This document shows positions 11,493-23,329 of a stretch of DNA of 64,000 bases, piece by piece. The first letter of the stretch is position 1. Each line of letters begins with the position of its first letter. The notes below the pieces were generated by a model. That model was not told the origin of the DNA. It saw nothing but the letters and a program-made list of their open reading frames with translations, and ran no database searches. Origin of the DNA: Xylogone sp. PMI_703 (lineage: Eukaryota > Ascomycota > Leotiomycetes); the NCBI GenBank assembly GCA_021399445.1, contig JAJTUQ010000011.1, positions 558,001-622,000 of the forward strand. Direction: 5' to 3'. Both the position numbers and the translations under genes were made by a program.

Positions 11493-12661
11493 CTAAATAC
11501 TGATCCAACTTGGCTCAGTTGCTTTGCCCTTTAGCATCTCCTCAAATTCTTCGATCGCTCGAATTCCAACATTGGCTTCAGGCTCCCATGTGGGTTCCCA
11601 GTCCCCTCCCCAGTCAATGAAAAAATACCTTTCCATCGTGCCATCCGGAGCTCGGCGCCATTCATCGTCGAGGATACCTTTAACATCATACACATCATCC
11701 TCATTTTCATCATCCTGGCTATAGGTCTGATTGGCCTTTGCAGTTTCCTTGATATAGAATTCACCGTCATTTGCACGAGAGAGTCCTGTAAGCGATTTTG
11801 GTCTTGATAGGCTTGTTTCATAGAATGCATCATCTGATCTCGGTGTGGATATACTCAACATAGCTGATGATCCTTCGCGGGGTTCTGAAGAAGTTGATAC
11901 AGACATAGACACTAACATATTACCCCCTGGCGTATAACTGCTTAGCGTTTCTTGTAGCTGACGCGCCAGTGCAACCCGCGTAGGAATACCCATGTCATCC
12001 TCTTCACTTCCTTTATCAATGGCTATAAATTCCACGGTCCCCGAAACTGGCATAGACAGCGATGGCTGGCCTTCATGTCCAGAACGTCTTCTGGAACTAG
12101 TAACAGGTATATCTTCTGCCAAACGGAATCTCTTCGCAGGAGGACTGGGATCTGGTGCTAGCAACCCCATTCCGGAAACTGAAGGTCGTCTCAGGACATT
12201 AATAATATGTTCTCTTTTGCGCGGCCTTCGTGTCCTCTCAACTTTGACCCTTGATTTCCCCAACTTTTTCGCTGCATGCTTTTCTGGCTTTCTAAGGCGC
12301 CGTGCTTCTTTAGCTTCAATTATTGGAAGATCTTCCTCTGCTGCTCTCTTAGATTTGTTTGTCGGAATTCCCAATCCTCGAGAGTTCTGCTAGACACCCA
12401 ATCTAGAATGTTCTGTGGTTTTACACCAACCTGTGAATGACCGTCTTTGTAACCAACGAGATACCTTGGAGATCCCGACACGTTGACTAGATCAAGAATT
12501 ATTCCCTCTTTATCGTGTGGCGGCAGAAGAGATATTGGCGGCAGAGGAGGTCCACTTCCTGGCACGTATTTGGGCCGTTCAGTCAACTTAAAGTTGAAAT
12601 GAGAGGTTTTCCGCCAAAGGTTGACCTCCGTGGGTAAGAGTGGGAATTGTTTAGGACCCAT
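11493..12661 (-). pseudogene. Chromodomain protein with one frameshift
   Basis: The best start is ATG 12661 (MGPKQFPLLP). The N-terminal part includes RYLVGYKDGHSQVG and ILDWVSSRTLEDWEF. Near 12340-12375 the frame must change by one base: the first frame ends soon after QTNLREQQR, while the second continues with EEDLPIIEAKEARRLRKP. That segment is a Lys/Arg-rich nuclear-type linker, followed by Ser-rich disorder and a C-terminal chromodomain (about residues 235-275 of the second frame: YDVKGILDDEWRRAPDG then RYFFIDWGGDWEPTWEPE). The aromatic cage-type residues are present. Chromodomains bind methylated histone tails; in fungi such proteins can be host genes or derived from retrotransposon integrases. 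No intron fits the frame change, so I call it a frameshifted gene. Confidence 0.65.
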
Positions 12662-13985
12662 ATTTTCATCGTTAAGAATCAAGAGTGCGAAGTCGCATGC
12701 TGATAGAAAGAAAGGTTGAGCAAAAAAAAGAAGGAAAAAAAGGAATCGCACTAGCTGATGAAAGATGCCACTGGGATATTCATCGATGATGATGATGATG
12801 TTCTATTCCGTCCGGCTAAGCCTAACAGGGCACTAGTGCTACGATTCTATCTAATACAATTCTGTCGGAACACAGGGTCCGATTATGGTAGAATGCAAAG
12901 AGTTAATTGAATTATGTGATCAAGTTTTTGAGTGCAATTACAGTACGTACAATTTATAATGGAAATTGCACTGATGGACTACGAATGGAATAGCCTCGCA
13001 TAGCAGGGTTCTCCTGACTATCCTATTGAGGCAATAGAGTTTACGGTCCGTATGCGCAACCGCAATTGTTCTGACAAAGTGATATTACATAGCAAAGATC
13101 ATTTCACCAAGTAAACTATGTCCCGGTGTGGCGAAAATCCCGTAGTAAGGATGACACACCCAACTAAATTGTAATTATTTCAACATCCAAAGAATATTTT
13201 CCATTCTCCACTACCCTATCTCATAAACGATATAGTTTATACCTTACCAGCGAGTTTTCTAATCCATAGCTTCCTTATTGGCTAATTAACTGCGTGGAAG
13301 GCATCCTGTTCCTAAACCTCTTCTTTTCTAAAGTGCCTATCTTCTACATATTGCAAAGGGTTTGATGACTTGAAATTTTGATAGAAGTTGCAATCGTACA
13401 GTATTGACGTTCCGTATAACGAAAATTTTCTATTTCGTGGGATTTGAGCAGCATGAGATTACAGGGGTGAGAACTCCTGGTCGGAGTCCCCGCTATTTCT
13501 GGATTCAGCTTTTGTCAAAGCATCCTCTATAACCACACTGGGGTGTGAAAAGTCCCAGCGCGAAATGGTCATCAGTCAGTGCCATTATCTGCACCGCGAG
13601 CACGCTGTATCAGCAAGGGGGTGTGAGTGTAACAGTACGCTTTCCCTAAATGGGAAGTAAAGCTAATCGTAGATATTTTGGCAGGGTCCACGTCCACCAG
13701 ATCTCACCCATGTAATCTCGAGCACCTTAGACCTGAGATATGCATAATTGATCTCTACTACATAGGCACGCCTATTTTTAAAACTATGCTAGAGTTTTAA
13801 GTTAGAGGAGCGATGTTCGTAGTGGAAAATGCATAATTTATTCCAACAGACGCTATACTACGTAGCATTTACCAAGCAATTAACTAGCCGACAAATAGAC
13901 CTTGGAGGAGAGGAACATAAAACCAGAAGTAAACTACGCCAAATTTGAGGCTAGAAAAGTATCATAATGCCAAGGTTATTTTTCA
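12662..13985. other. No gene recognised
   Basis: AT-leaning sequence with many stops in all frames. It includes the upstream region of the chromodomain gene at its left end. I see no repeat structure or coding remnant that I can name. Confidence 0.5.
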
Positions 13986-14930
13986 TTGATATTTTGCAAT
14001 TCAATTGACGTCCTCAGTTTTACGGAGGGATTTTCGCCACACCGGGATCTCGTTTATTCTCAGTTATATCCACTTAAAATCAAAGAATCAGAGCCAATTG
14101 CTGAAGCATTTGGCCAATTTATTATAGCTTTTTTGCCTCCGAGGATTATTCAGTGCGACAACGGCAGAGAGTGCAAAGAGACGTTTTTGATAGTATTACG
14201 CAAATATGGAATTTGAATAATCAGAGTAGCTCTTAGATCACCACAAACTCAAGGCCTTATTGAGCAAATCAAGGGAGTGGTTGAAGAGCCTGAAAAGCTA
14301 ATAATGGGTCTACTGAGTGGAAAGATGGTTTGATAGAGGTCACACTTGTAATGGATATTCAAGAACACTCAAGAATTGGCTGTGCACCTGCTGAGCTTTT
14401 ATTCAGAGAATGGGGGGCTTATTTTGATTAGTTGAACAGCAAAGAGCGTAAAGATCTTACACCTGGAATCCTTCAGGAAGATCCTACGCAAAGTCCAATC
14501 TTGAATCAGATTTGGAATTTGATTTACTTACTAGTAATATGCCGATTGACCCTCAGCTTATTAATAGCCAATCAGAGTCTCAACCTACGACTGAATCAGG
14601 GATTGAATCAGAGATTCTAGCTCAAGTAGAAGCTAAATTAAGAGCTCAATCAGCTTCCGATCCTATAATTCAAAAAGCTCAACAATCAACTCAGAAAGGC
14701 AAGAGCTAAGATGGGGACAGGTTACATATTTAAGGATTAAAATAGAAATGCGCGTAGATACAAGATTCAAAAATACTCCAAGAATCGTCATATTGAGCAC
14801 TTCAATATAGGAGATAATGTTTCATTGCAAGAGAGGATACGACTTCTACTGACAATCGAGGTTTGTTTGCATGTATTGGTAGCTGTATTGGTGTATGGGC
14901 CGGGTTGGGCTATGACTGAGTTGATCTACT
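13986..14930 (+). pseudogene. Integrase (DDE, rve-type) remnant of a retroelement
   Basis: The plus strand preserves pieces of an rve integrase in order but in different frames. FLPPRIIQCDNGRECKETF (about 14130) carries the second Asp of the DDE core. RSPQTQGLIEQIKGVVE (about 14235) is the following conserved helix. ELAVHLLSFYSENGG-type decay of GCAPAELLFRE lies near 14385. A C-terminal piece RYKIQKYSKNRHIEHFNIGD lies near 14755. Stops and frame changes separate them, so the element is long dead. No LTRs can be matched around it. Confidence 0.6.
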
Positions 14931-17335
14931 GAATCGACAGCCAATGACACTACAGTGGCAAACATATACACGTCAGAATATCTCTTCATCCCTATACGGC
15001 CCTGAATTGGTGTCGCCACTAGTCTGTGTTTTCTTTTGCCAGTATAATTGACTGTTTCACAATCTGGTAATAGACGGCCAACACTTACAGCCACCGAGAT
15101 GACGACTGTTCCCTTTTAAGTTTTGCGCCGACCTAGCTTCGCATCCGTGTTGGCCTTTGAAGATTAAGAATTTCAAGCAGATGATCATTAGTATTACACC
15201 TCGCACCTTCCATAGACTAAGCCATTAGCCAATGATCACTCAGCATTTTCCTCTCTTACGAAATTGGTTCACTGGTTCGATTCCATTACGTGTTATTTGC
15301 GGTGCTTAACCTTGTCCCCTGAAAATACTTCGTTCATACTATCGTGCGTTCTTACTACACCCATGCATATGTCGCCTCACACCATGTTATTCCCATTTAT
15401 TAATCTGGAGAATACTATAGGTCAGCAATACTTTAACGCCTGCTATTTTTGGTCTTGAGCCTTTACGGTCCTGCTCCGTCTTTCACCTAGCTCTTATGCT
15501 TCTGACTAATGAGTCAGGAAGTTTCAGCTCTGCTGTTTGACAAGTTCTGTTTCTTTGTTTGAAGCGGAGGTTTGGAGCTAGTAAAAGCTGGCATTTCATT
15601 ACCAGTAGAGTGGGGCGCTGCGAATTTGATTCTTTGTCCGGGGTGGAACTCAGAACTAGCTGCCCTGCAAGACCCCTCTGTTAGTCACTGCAAGTTACAG
15701 GATCGCACGCTTTCCAATACAGATTCCACTGAGATTAATCAACTGCACACAGAAAGAGTTGTTGCCGTAAGCTTTTATAGGTGGGACCCTGCAGTTTGCT
15801 TTCTGTATCGCAGAGCCTGAATTGTGAATCCCCCATGGTCGGCATGTATTCGAGATCATCCTGCCGGAAAATGAGCAATTCCAAATTCCCGGCAGGTATT
15901 TAGTCAGCTCCCAGATTTTGATCTGTGAGCCACGGCTAGCGTCTCTATTATTGACAATCAGAGCAGATTCCTTTCTCGGTTGGCTTAGACTCCGGGTGCA
16001 AAGACTGCTTGCGCTGATCTAACACCAGGGCTTTGCATTACGAACTCATAATATGAGGCTTGCTGTTCAGCAATACTATGGTGTGTAAGTAGCTCCCATG
16101 ACAAGTTGTCTGAGGAGCCACGGAGGCCACAGATAAAAGTAATCCATTACTATTCATAAATAAATGTTGTCACGGGGTTAACATTGCGTTGGTGTGGCCG
16201 GTATAAGTCATTTCAATTCTTTACCCTTTGGAGCCATACCACTAGGGCAACTTATCTGAGAACATTGGTAAGGATGGGTCATTAGTAACAAAGAAGAATG
16301 TGTCACAGAGGAGGGCCGAATTCAGACCTCGCTTTACAAATTACACATCATTCCAGCTCATTTAACCAACCAGAATAGCCAGTTGCACGATCCAGTCATG
16401 ACAGTAGAAATCCGCCATTGTATTCCCCTCGAAGAGATTATATAAGACAACTTTTCCATACAAATTAGGAACTCAAGCTAAGCCAATCCGAGATGGCACC
16501 ACACGAGCGACGCGGCGAAGGCGGGCATCTCTTTTGCACTACCTCAAGTGAGAGGCGACGCACGTCTTATCCGAGGGAGGGGAGTGGCCGAGCAATCACT
16601 TCTCCTATGTTGGGTGATGGCATATTTACGCAACAGGGCGATACTCGGAAACACTCCGGTGAGCAAGAGATGGCAATCCAAGTTGAGCCAATTTTACCTC
16701 TGAAGAGCCCCCGTGTAACCAGCTGTAGATACACTGGGATCAACGAAAACCACATGCACGAGAGCCTTAAATTGATGTAGTTGATTAGTCAGGACGGCCC
16801 TGGTTTAGTTGATTTAGTTGAGTGTAACACACTAAGTTGATCATCTAGTGTAAGTCGTGTACCAGTAGTTGATTGGGCCCCTGTGTAGGGTAAGCTCATT
16901 ATAGGTCAAGCAATAGTGCAGGACGTCCCAGTATTACGCATCTCCAGCAAACCTAATGTCAGAACATATAACAGGGAAGCAGCCAGGCATTGAGAGATTT
17001 CTTTTTGTTCTGACACCTAACTAGCTAATACCTATGAACTACGCATAACTGCAAGTAATCTGATCAAGAAGAGATTGGCGACTTTTCGTCTGTTTGGATT
17101 AATCCTAGAGTATGTGCCAAAACTGAATCCCAGAATGCGGGATTGATTGTGAATCCAAACTCACCGAAACTAGGCTACCTGGTAATTTATTGGTCTCAAA
17201 CGATGCGCTTGTGACTCGGCTATCATGTTTATGTTCGCGGTTGCCCCGACAATAAGTAGGCGACCGCCCAATTGATAACGGGTGCTACAACCATTGATTT
17301 CATTTCAGCTCGATAAACCACCATACCCGTACAGT
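14931..17335. other. Gene-poor stretch; one unassigned 95-codon frame
   Basis: No family is recognisable. A frame from ATG 16493 to 16780 (95 codons, rich in Arg, Gly and Ser) has a plausible start context but no similarity I know. Short AGTTGAT repeats occur around 16770-16820. The right end is the upstream region of the kinase-like gene. Confidence 0.45.
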
Positions 17336-19385
17336 ATGTCCTCGAGGCGGGAACCGGATTTTGCGCATCTTGAGCAGCTTCTTCAAGAAGCGCGTGCACA
17401 AGCAGAGAAGGAGCGACGACGTGCAGAGGAAGCCGACGAGCGTGCAGAGGAAGAACGACGACGCGCAGAGGAAGAACGAAGACGTGCTGAGGACGAGCAG
17501 CGAAATCGAATAGAGGAGGAAAAGAAGACAAGACCCACAACTTTCGAAGAATACCTACGTGCCTGTCATACACTTCTCTCAAAACCGCTTCGTGTCCAGA
17601 CAGACAAAAGCCTCAGCACACAGGGCTCCATCACCAGCCCCAAAAACAAGCCCTGCCCGACCCAGCTGAAACCTTGGACGGACTTTCCGATTCTGCAGCA
17701 ACAACTCTTTGAAAATGTCTGCGCATATATTCCTTCCCAGGCAAAATGCTTTAGCTCCACCCAGTATCTCACTGAGCTTGGGCAAGACCTTTGCGACCGA
17801 CCACTGGCGAGCGAGAAGGATCTGGAGACGTATCAGCGCTTAGCCGTTGAGCGACCGACAACCAACATCATCTCTCAGCTTCAACGGATAGAGGAGGCTC
17901 GCCGTGCGTTCAATTTGGGCGAGGGCATCATTTTCGAGAACCATGCCAATACCCTCAGCGACAACAGCGAAGAGGTTCAGCAAAGTCTGCAGTTTTTGAG
18001 CGTCTCGGACAGAGGGCAAGCTTCCAGCTCGAATCCGAAGCCGCGAAACACCGATCAGATTTGTGTATACAAGAATGCAGATGGCACACGGAGCCTCTGT
18101 ACGGTCGTGGAATACAAACCTTCTCACAAGCTGTCGGTCTTCAATCTAAGGGCCGGGCTTTTGCGGGCGGACAGCGGGTCTATGAATGTCCTTGAGGATG
18201 TCGTCAATCGGATCACAATACCGACAGACCCGGAGGAGAAGTTTGTATACCACTCTGAGCGACTAACGACAGCTGCTGTAACCCAAACATATGGATATAT
18301 GATCGAGAACGGCCTCGAGTTTGGCAAGTTGGCTACGGGAGAAGCCGACGTTTTCCTCCAGGTCAAGGAGGATGAACCGCATACGCTTTATTACCATCTC
18401 GCAGAACCCAACCTCGAAGCGGAAGCGCAGAGCGACATTGGCATCTTGATTTCTCGCACCGCCGTGGGCCAGACTTTAACCTTCTGCTTAATGGCCCTAA
18501 ACTCGAAACCTCGCAGCCAAAAATGGCGAAATCACGCGCTAGAGACAGCATGCAGGGCCGTGATCGACCACGAAGCAATCTTACGACAGATACCCGCTGA
18601 AGAGAAGACCTTGAGAAGCGCAGGGATCCTACGCGGCAGTCTGATATTAGACGGATGCCTTCTATCAAACCCTCACAGGCGGCCGAAGAGAGTGATGTTG
18701 GCCGCCGACGATACTGCACACAGGCCTGCTTATTAGGGCTCGTGCGAAGAGGTCCTTTGGACGAGGCTTGCCCAAATGTCAATGCACATCGGAGTCACGG
18801 GACTGGCAACGAACATGCTTTAGGGCGGAAGTCCCTTGCCCAACTTATGTCGCGTCAACTCGCGGAAGACCCTGATGATGGGTGTGAGCTGAGCCACTCG
18901 GAAAGCAAGGCGCCCGTGGTGCTTTGTTCAGATTGACGCTGGAATCGTATGGATATACTTTCGTTGCCAAAGGGACCGTGACGGCATTCAAAGCAAAGTT
19001 AAAGCACGAAGGTTTGGTTTACCGGCACTTGCACGAAGTCCAAGGAGAGCTTATACCGGTCTACCTTGGGAACATCTCTCTCGTCCGGCCTTATTTTCTT
19101 GACGTTGGGGTTAGAATAGTTCACATGCTTCTCATGTCATGGGCAGGCGAGCAGGCCCGGGCGGATTCGATGTTGGCCATGGGACGAGATTTGGCTGTGG
19201 AAACGAGCAGGGCAGTGACAAAGATCCTGGATTGCGGCGTGGAGCATGGGGACGTGCGGGCACCGAACGTGCTATGTAATGATGCAGGTGGAAAGGTGAT
19301 GCTGGTGGATTTTGAGCGTTCAGAGATCTTGAAGCAGAAGCAGAAGCCAATCCTTCAGGGGATATCGCCTAACCGGGAGCATTAG
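17336..19385 (+). pseudogene. Fungal protein-kinase-like (FunK1-type) gene with two frameshifts
   Basis: ATG 17336 opens a 466-codon frame. Residues about 10-65 form a highly charged coiled coil (repeated EERRRAEEERRRAE), followed by a conserved family-specific region (ERPTTNIISQLQRIEEAR, VVEYKPSHKL, ILISRTAVGQTLTF). Around 18600-18690 the frame shifts to YCTQACLLGLVRRGPLDEAC. At 18886-18895 a second shift follows, where GAGCT is directly repeated before GAGCC: removing five bases would restore the family reading EPLGKQGARGALF. The kinase-like lobe then runs on, with SYGYTFVAKGT, the catalytic-loop-like HGDVRAPNVL and MLVDFERSEIL, and ends with the normal family C-terminus at 19385. Both breaks interrupt the protein, so it is a recent pseudogene or contains sequence errors. 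Confidence 0.7.
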
Positions 19386-21781
19386 GCTCACCAGCTCATT
19401 GCAATAGCGGTCTCATAAATTCTAAGGTTTTGAGATTCTGGCCGAACCTCTTCGCATACTGCCAGTTACTAGTACCAGGACAAGTTACCAGGACTAGAGC
19501 TAGTTGCTAGTACCTTGCAACAAATCAACGGCCAGCAAGTAAGGTTATCTCAAAGAATGCCTAGCATTCGTCTAACTAATATTGTCTTTCGTTTAGCGAA
19601 AGAATATCATGGCTACAGCCCCACACCTCTGCGAGCAATGAAAGGAGCAACATATGTTTCTGTCACATACAAAAGGCTGTGACCGCGAATAAGAAATTTA
19701 CTGAGGAACTTTGCAGGGCAGACTATATCAATAGCAGTTACTTGTATCCCTGTTTTGGTGGGAAGAGTTTGTAGAGTCTGAAACGGAGAAGACTCTGGAA
19801 AGTCCGCCGCATTGCAAAGACGGGTCGTCTTTCACTCCTGCTGCATTCTATTACATTTATCGTAGGTTTAGCGTGATGGTAGATCTCGGTTCCGATTGCA
19901 ATCTATTTTCACCAAAGAAGACCGCGAAATAGAATAGAAAATGCAAAGTTGGAATATTGGTAAATGGTTTTCCTGTGATGCAAATCGGGATTTCCAGCCC
20001 CACTGCTATCCTCACTTCCTGCTTGTGGCGTGACTGGCTGCAGCATATAGATATCTCGGAGAACGGGAGGTATTGCTAAAGAAAATACTCGATTCTGACA
20101 GGAATCCTTCCAAAAGCCAATCTGTGAAGTTACATGACCGCCTGTTGGGGTTCTAAACACACAGAGAACCAGAGCGATGCTGAATATGTTGCAAAATTTA
20201 GATTTGCCCATATGTGAGAATTTCTATAGGGTAGACGTTATTGGAACGCAAGGGGATTGGTCTACGGTATTGAAATTTCATACGGTCGCATTATTAAAAG
20301 GTCATGCAGCTTCGGAGTTTTACAAGATCTAGTCTAGTATGTTATGTAGATACCACTCATATAGTAACCATATACTAGCCCTGTACTCATCTAAGTTGAT
20401 TTTATAAACCGCTTCTCCTCTGACGCAGCTCCTCCAACGTCCCGCTTCACGACACACAAGCGCCTCTGAAGAAAATGGTCCGAGAGATATCAGATATCAG
20501 ATTTCCTAGTTAGGACGGATATCGGATTACTCTGCTATTAGACATGCACTTGTTAGGGACGGGAAGATAAGACAGGAGCACATTCGTGAGACACGAGTCT
20601 ATCTCCCCAAAATGCTACCGTATTACAGGAGAGCGAGTTATTGATTACCAAGGTAAATGCACAGCCTCGTGCTCTATCTAGAGATGGTCTGCTTTGGCGG
20701 GGATATCACAGAAGCTCACAGGCAAAACACAGAAGTAAATTCATCCATCATTTCAAGGCAGACATAGAACGTAACAGAACATTAAACACCGGTGCCGATA
20801 GATCTATTCTCGGCAACCCGTAGCAGAGAGAAGTGGATCCATGCCTTTAAAAGCCGTTACGACATTCTACTCATTTCATATTTTCTTGCAAATCATAAGA
20901 CTCTTCGTATGACAAAGCTAACTTAAGACCCTGCATTGCATTTCGAAGGTAGGATGGGAGAGGTGGGAGATCCGGCAGATTGTATATATATGATCCATGC
21001 CTTCCTATCCAAGTTAATATTTGAAAGGACCATCAGAATTAGTACGATCTAAATACACATGCATGATAAAAGTAATATTGAACGCATTGCTTGACCCGGA
21101 AGACGATCCCCTAACCAGGGCGCTACCCCAATATGGTTGCTATGCAACCACCAGAACTATGAGGATGGCTTAAATGCTTCTATTACGTTCCTCTGTCAAT
21201 ATCGGACGCCCGTCACCCAAAGCCCCAGGTAAATTCTCGTACGCAAAAATCATTTCTTTGTCCCAGACAGAAATTGACACTATATTGAAAACCACTATGC
21301 GGATCCACAGCTCTCGCCAGGACTTGCGAGAGTCATAAAAACGACTATTAGGGAGCCAAGCCTGCAACGACCCCTGATTAGGTGGCCTACCACAGTAGAC
21401 GACGATCGGGCTTGGTATTCTGTTTGATCTGCCTTATCGCTCTGTGTCACCGTCTTGCCGTAATAGCCATATGCTGGTCATTATGGAATGCGCACGAAAG
21501 CGTTGGGGATTCAATGATGAATCTGGAAGGAGAAGTCCGTGCAAGGATATCAGAGAGACATAGTGGTTGTTAAAGATGATCAATATAAAGATGATCAATA
21601 ATTTCTTTGTCACACGTTCTGACTAGGAAGTGTTCTGGTAGCACGATTTCAGTTCCCTTTGTTGCGCTTGCGTGCCAGTTGATCATTTCTTCTTGGTACA
21701 GTAAAATTGAGAACAGTCACGTAAAACGGTCCTACTAGGCGACGTGTGAGCGTGATTCAAAAAATATCATGGCAGATCTTA
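19386..21781. other. No gene recognised
   Basis: Decayed sequence with short frames. A 100-codon minus-strand frame (20211-19909) begins with a hydrophobic stretch but matches no family. Some local microrepeats occur, for example AAAGATGATCAATA twice near 21570-21600. Nothing else can be supported. Confidence 0.45.
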
Positions 21782-22027
21782 TGTTGAGGTTTTGCAATGG
21801 GCTCATATAAAAGCGCGGGGATGAATACGGAACCGCTGTATTGTATTGATTGCTTAATTGCTTAAAGAGTATACAGCTACAGTTGGCTCTATATATACAT
21901 TAGTACTACAGCCATAACTACGGCCGTATAGGTCTGTAGAGGCCGATGGTTGCCTAGAATAAGCCCTAGATATATAAGCGAAGAGCCCTGTGTAGTGGCG
22001 TAACCGTATCCTCCGAATGTTATGGTT
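21782..22027 (+). repeat. Solo-LTR-like repeat, family A copy 1 (degenerate)
   Basis: It begins TGTTGAGGTTTTGCAATGGG and aligns along its length with the repeats at 28292 and 50255 through shared words ATTGATTGCTTAA, ACAGCTACA, CTATATATA, AAGCCCTAGATAT and GTAGTGGC. The expected TGCAACA end is changed to TTATGGTTA. No target duplication is visible. Confidence 0.6.
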
Positions 22028-22591
22028 ATAAAGCGGATTATCGGACTTCAGCTAATTTTCCAGTATGGAACCATCATAACAGAAATATATATTGTACTAC
22101 AACACAATATAAATATCTTAAAGTAATAATTAAATAGACCCAGTCGCCATACAACTCATTCCACCATTGACAAGCTACACTTTAAAATCTCCACATATTA
22201 GCTTTATTTCTGCTATTGTAAGTTACCCCCTCTAGGACGCGTTGACCCCGATTATTGGTCTTGGGGCCTCAGCCCCTCGATTCTACATCACTAAGCCTTA
22301 GCAGACGAGGTTGCCTCAGGAGCGGGCTCACTAGATCCCCTATAGCAACGCGCACACCTACCAAGAAAGCGATGCCCGAATCAGACTTTAGTGGGAATCT
22401 CATGCTTCCCACAAGGATTCGCCGTTTATCATGTTTCACCACATGTAGGATGAGGATATTTGAACGGCAATTGCCACCTAGCTGAAGCCAAGTGAGAACT
22501 TGATACACATTAATGACAACATCGCCCCATCTCGACTCCCTTCAACACTTCCTATCTTCATACAGGAAAGGATCTCGTAGCAGCAGCCTCT
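22028..22591. other. No clear gene
   Basis: AT-rich at its left side, then a GC-richer block 22255-22508 open on both strands (76 and 79 codons). I do not recognise either translation. The right end is the upstream region of the small frame at 22592. Confidence 0.4.
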
Positions 22592-22795
22592 ATGACCTCT
22601 TACCCAAATGATTTCGCTGTCTCTGCTGATCTATCCGAAGAGGAGCAAGCTTCCCAACAGGCGGAGACCTCAACCGATATTAACAGCGATTTTGGCGTGG
22701 GGGATGAAGGTTACGAGATAGATAACACTGGCACGACGTCGATTTCATTGACATCAAATAGCGTTATCGTGAAGCCTGTTTTACGTGACACATGA
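22592..22795 (+). pseudogene. Possible N-terminal stub of a LaeA-like methyltransferase
   Basis: A 67-codon frame is rich in Asp, Glu, Ser and Thr and ends with NTGTTSISLTSNSVI then a stop. Fungal LaeA-like methyltransferases often start with an acidic Ser/Thr-rich tail leading into a Ser/Thr-Leu-Thr-Ser-Ser segment just before the catalytic domain, and this frame resembles that tail. No SAM-binding motif follows: downstream is AT-rich DNA. If the assignment is right, this is a truncated stub. It could also be a chance frame. Confidence 0.25.
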
Positions 22796-23113
22796 CCCAT
22801 ATAACCTCTTTGCAGATTTTGAAGCAAAATGGAAAATCCTTAGCCTTTATACAACCGAAAATGTATTTTAGTCTCTTTTGCTTCTTAAATAAATATTAAA
22901 TCTATATAAAATTATTGTCTTAATCTCTGTCAATTTTCAATTATCTCAGCCTATTCATTTTCTACATATCCACGGTTTGAATTTACATTTTAAATTAAAA
23001 TTCCCATTCTAATTCCGTTTTGTTATTCTATATTAACGGAAAAGCTTCTACTAGTATAAAGTGCACGGAGTCAATTGAGGGAGGTAAGGCTTTGACCGGA
23101 AGAATAAATTTCT
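22796..23113. other. AT-rich spacer
   Basis: Very AT-rich sequence (runs such as AAATAAATATTAAATC) with no coding signal. It may be a relic of C-to-T decay, but I cannot measure dinucleotide bias by eye reliably. Confidence 0.5.
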
Positions 23114-23227
23114 GGAGCGAATATGAATGTTGGCATTATTCATGTGAATAATATTCATTTTATTCATATTCATAGGGCGCGAATATGAATAAAGCCAATA
23201 TTCGTATTCATTTATTCGTTTCGGAGC
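23114..23227. repeat. Imperfect palindrome of GAATATGAAT words, MITE-like
   Basis: Between two copies of GGAGC (23114-23118 and 23223-23227) lies about 104 bp. Its left part (CGAATATGAATGTTGGC) is an imperfect inverted copy of its right part (GCCAATATTCGTATTCA). Several further ATTCAT/ATGAAT words sit between. It can fold as one long hairpin. The GGAGC pair could be a 5-bp target duplication, but a chance match is possible. Confidence 0.5.
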
Positions 23228-23329
23228 CCTAGGACTCTTCAGTGCTATCGGAATCAGAACCTTCCGAAACATCCTCCCCCAGATGGTGCAATACGTCGTC
23301 AGAAATTGTAACGGTGAAGCCTCGACAAG

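Noticed and set aside
15260..15300. GGTTCGATTCC resembles a tRNA B box
   Set aside because: No A box or stems at tRNA spacing upstream; treated as chance.
18363..18782. 139-codon minus-strand frame
   Set aside because: It is antisense to the kinase-like gene, whose plus-strand frame has the clear family match.
19909..20211. 100-codon minus-strand frame with a hydrophobic N-terminus, possible small secreted protein
   Set aside because: No Cys-rich pattern, poor codon bias, and set in decayed DNA; not convincing as a gene.
21085..21140. Possible tRNA on the minus strand (GCCCTGGTTAGGG resembles a D-arm)
   Set aside because: No cloverleaf can be completed: no matching acceptor stem and no T-loop GTTCRA in the right place.
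22255..22508. Overlapping 76- and 79-codon frames on opposite strands
   Set aside because: No recognisable family in either; an open antisense pair of this size is expected in GC-rich sequence.
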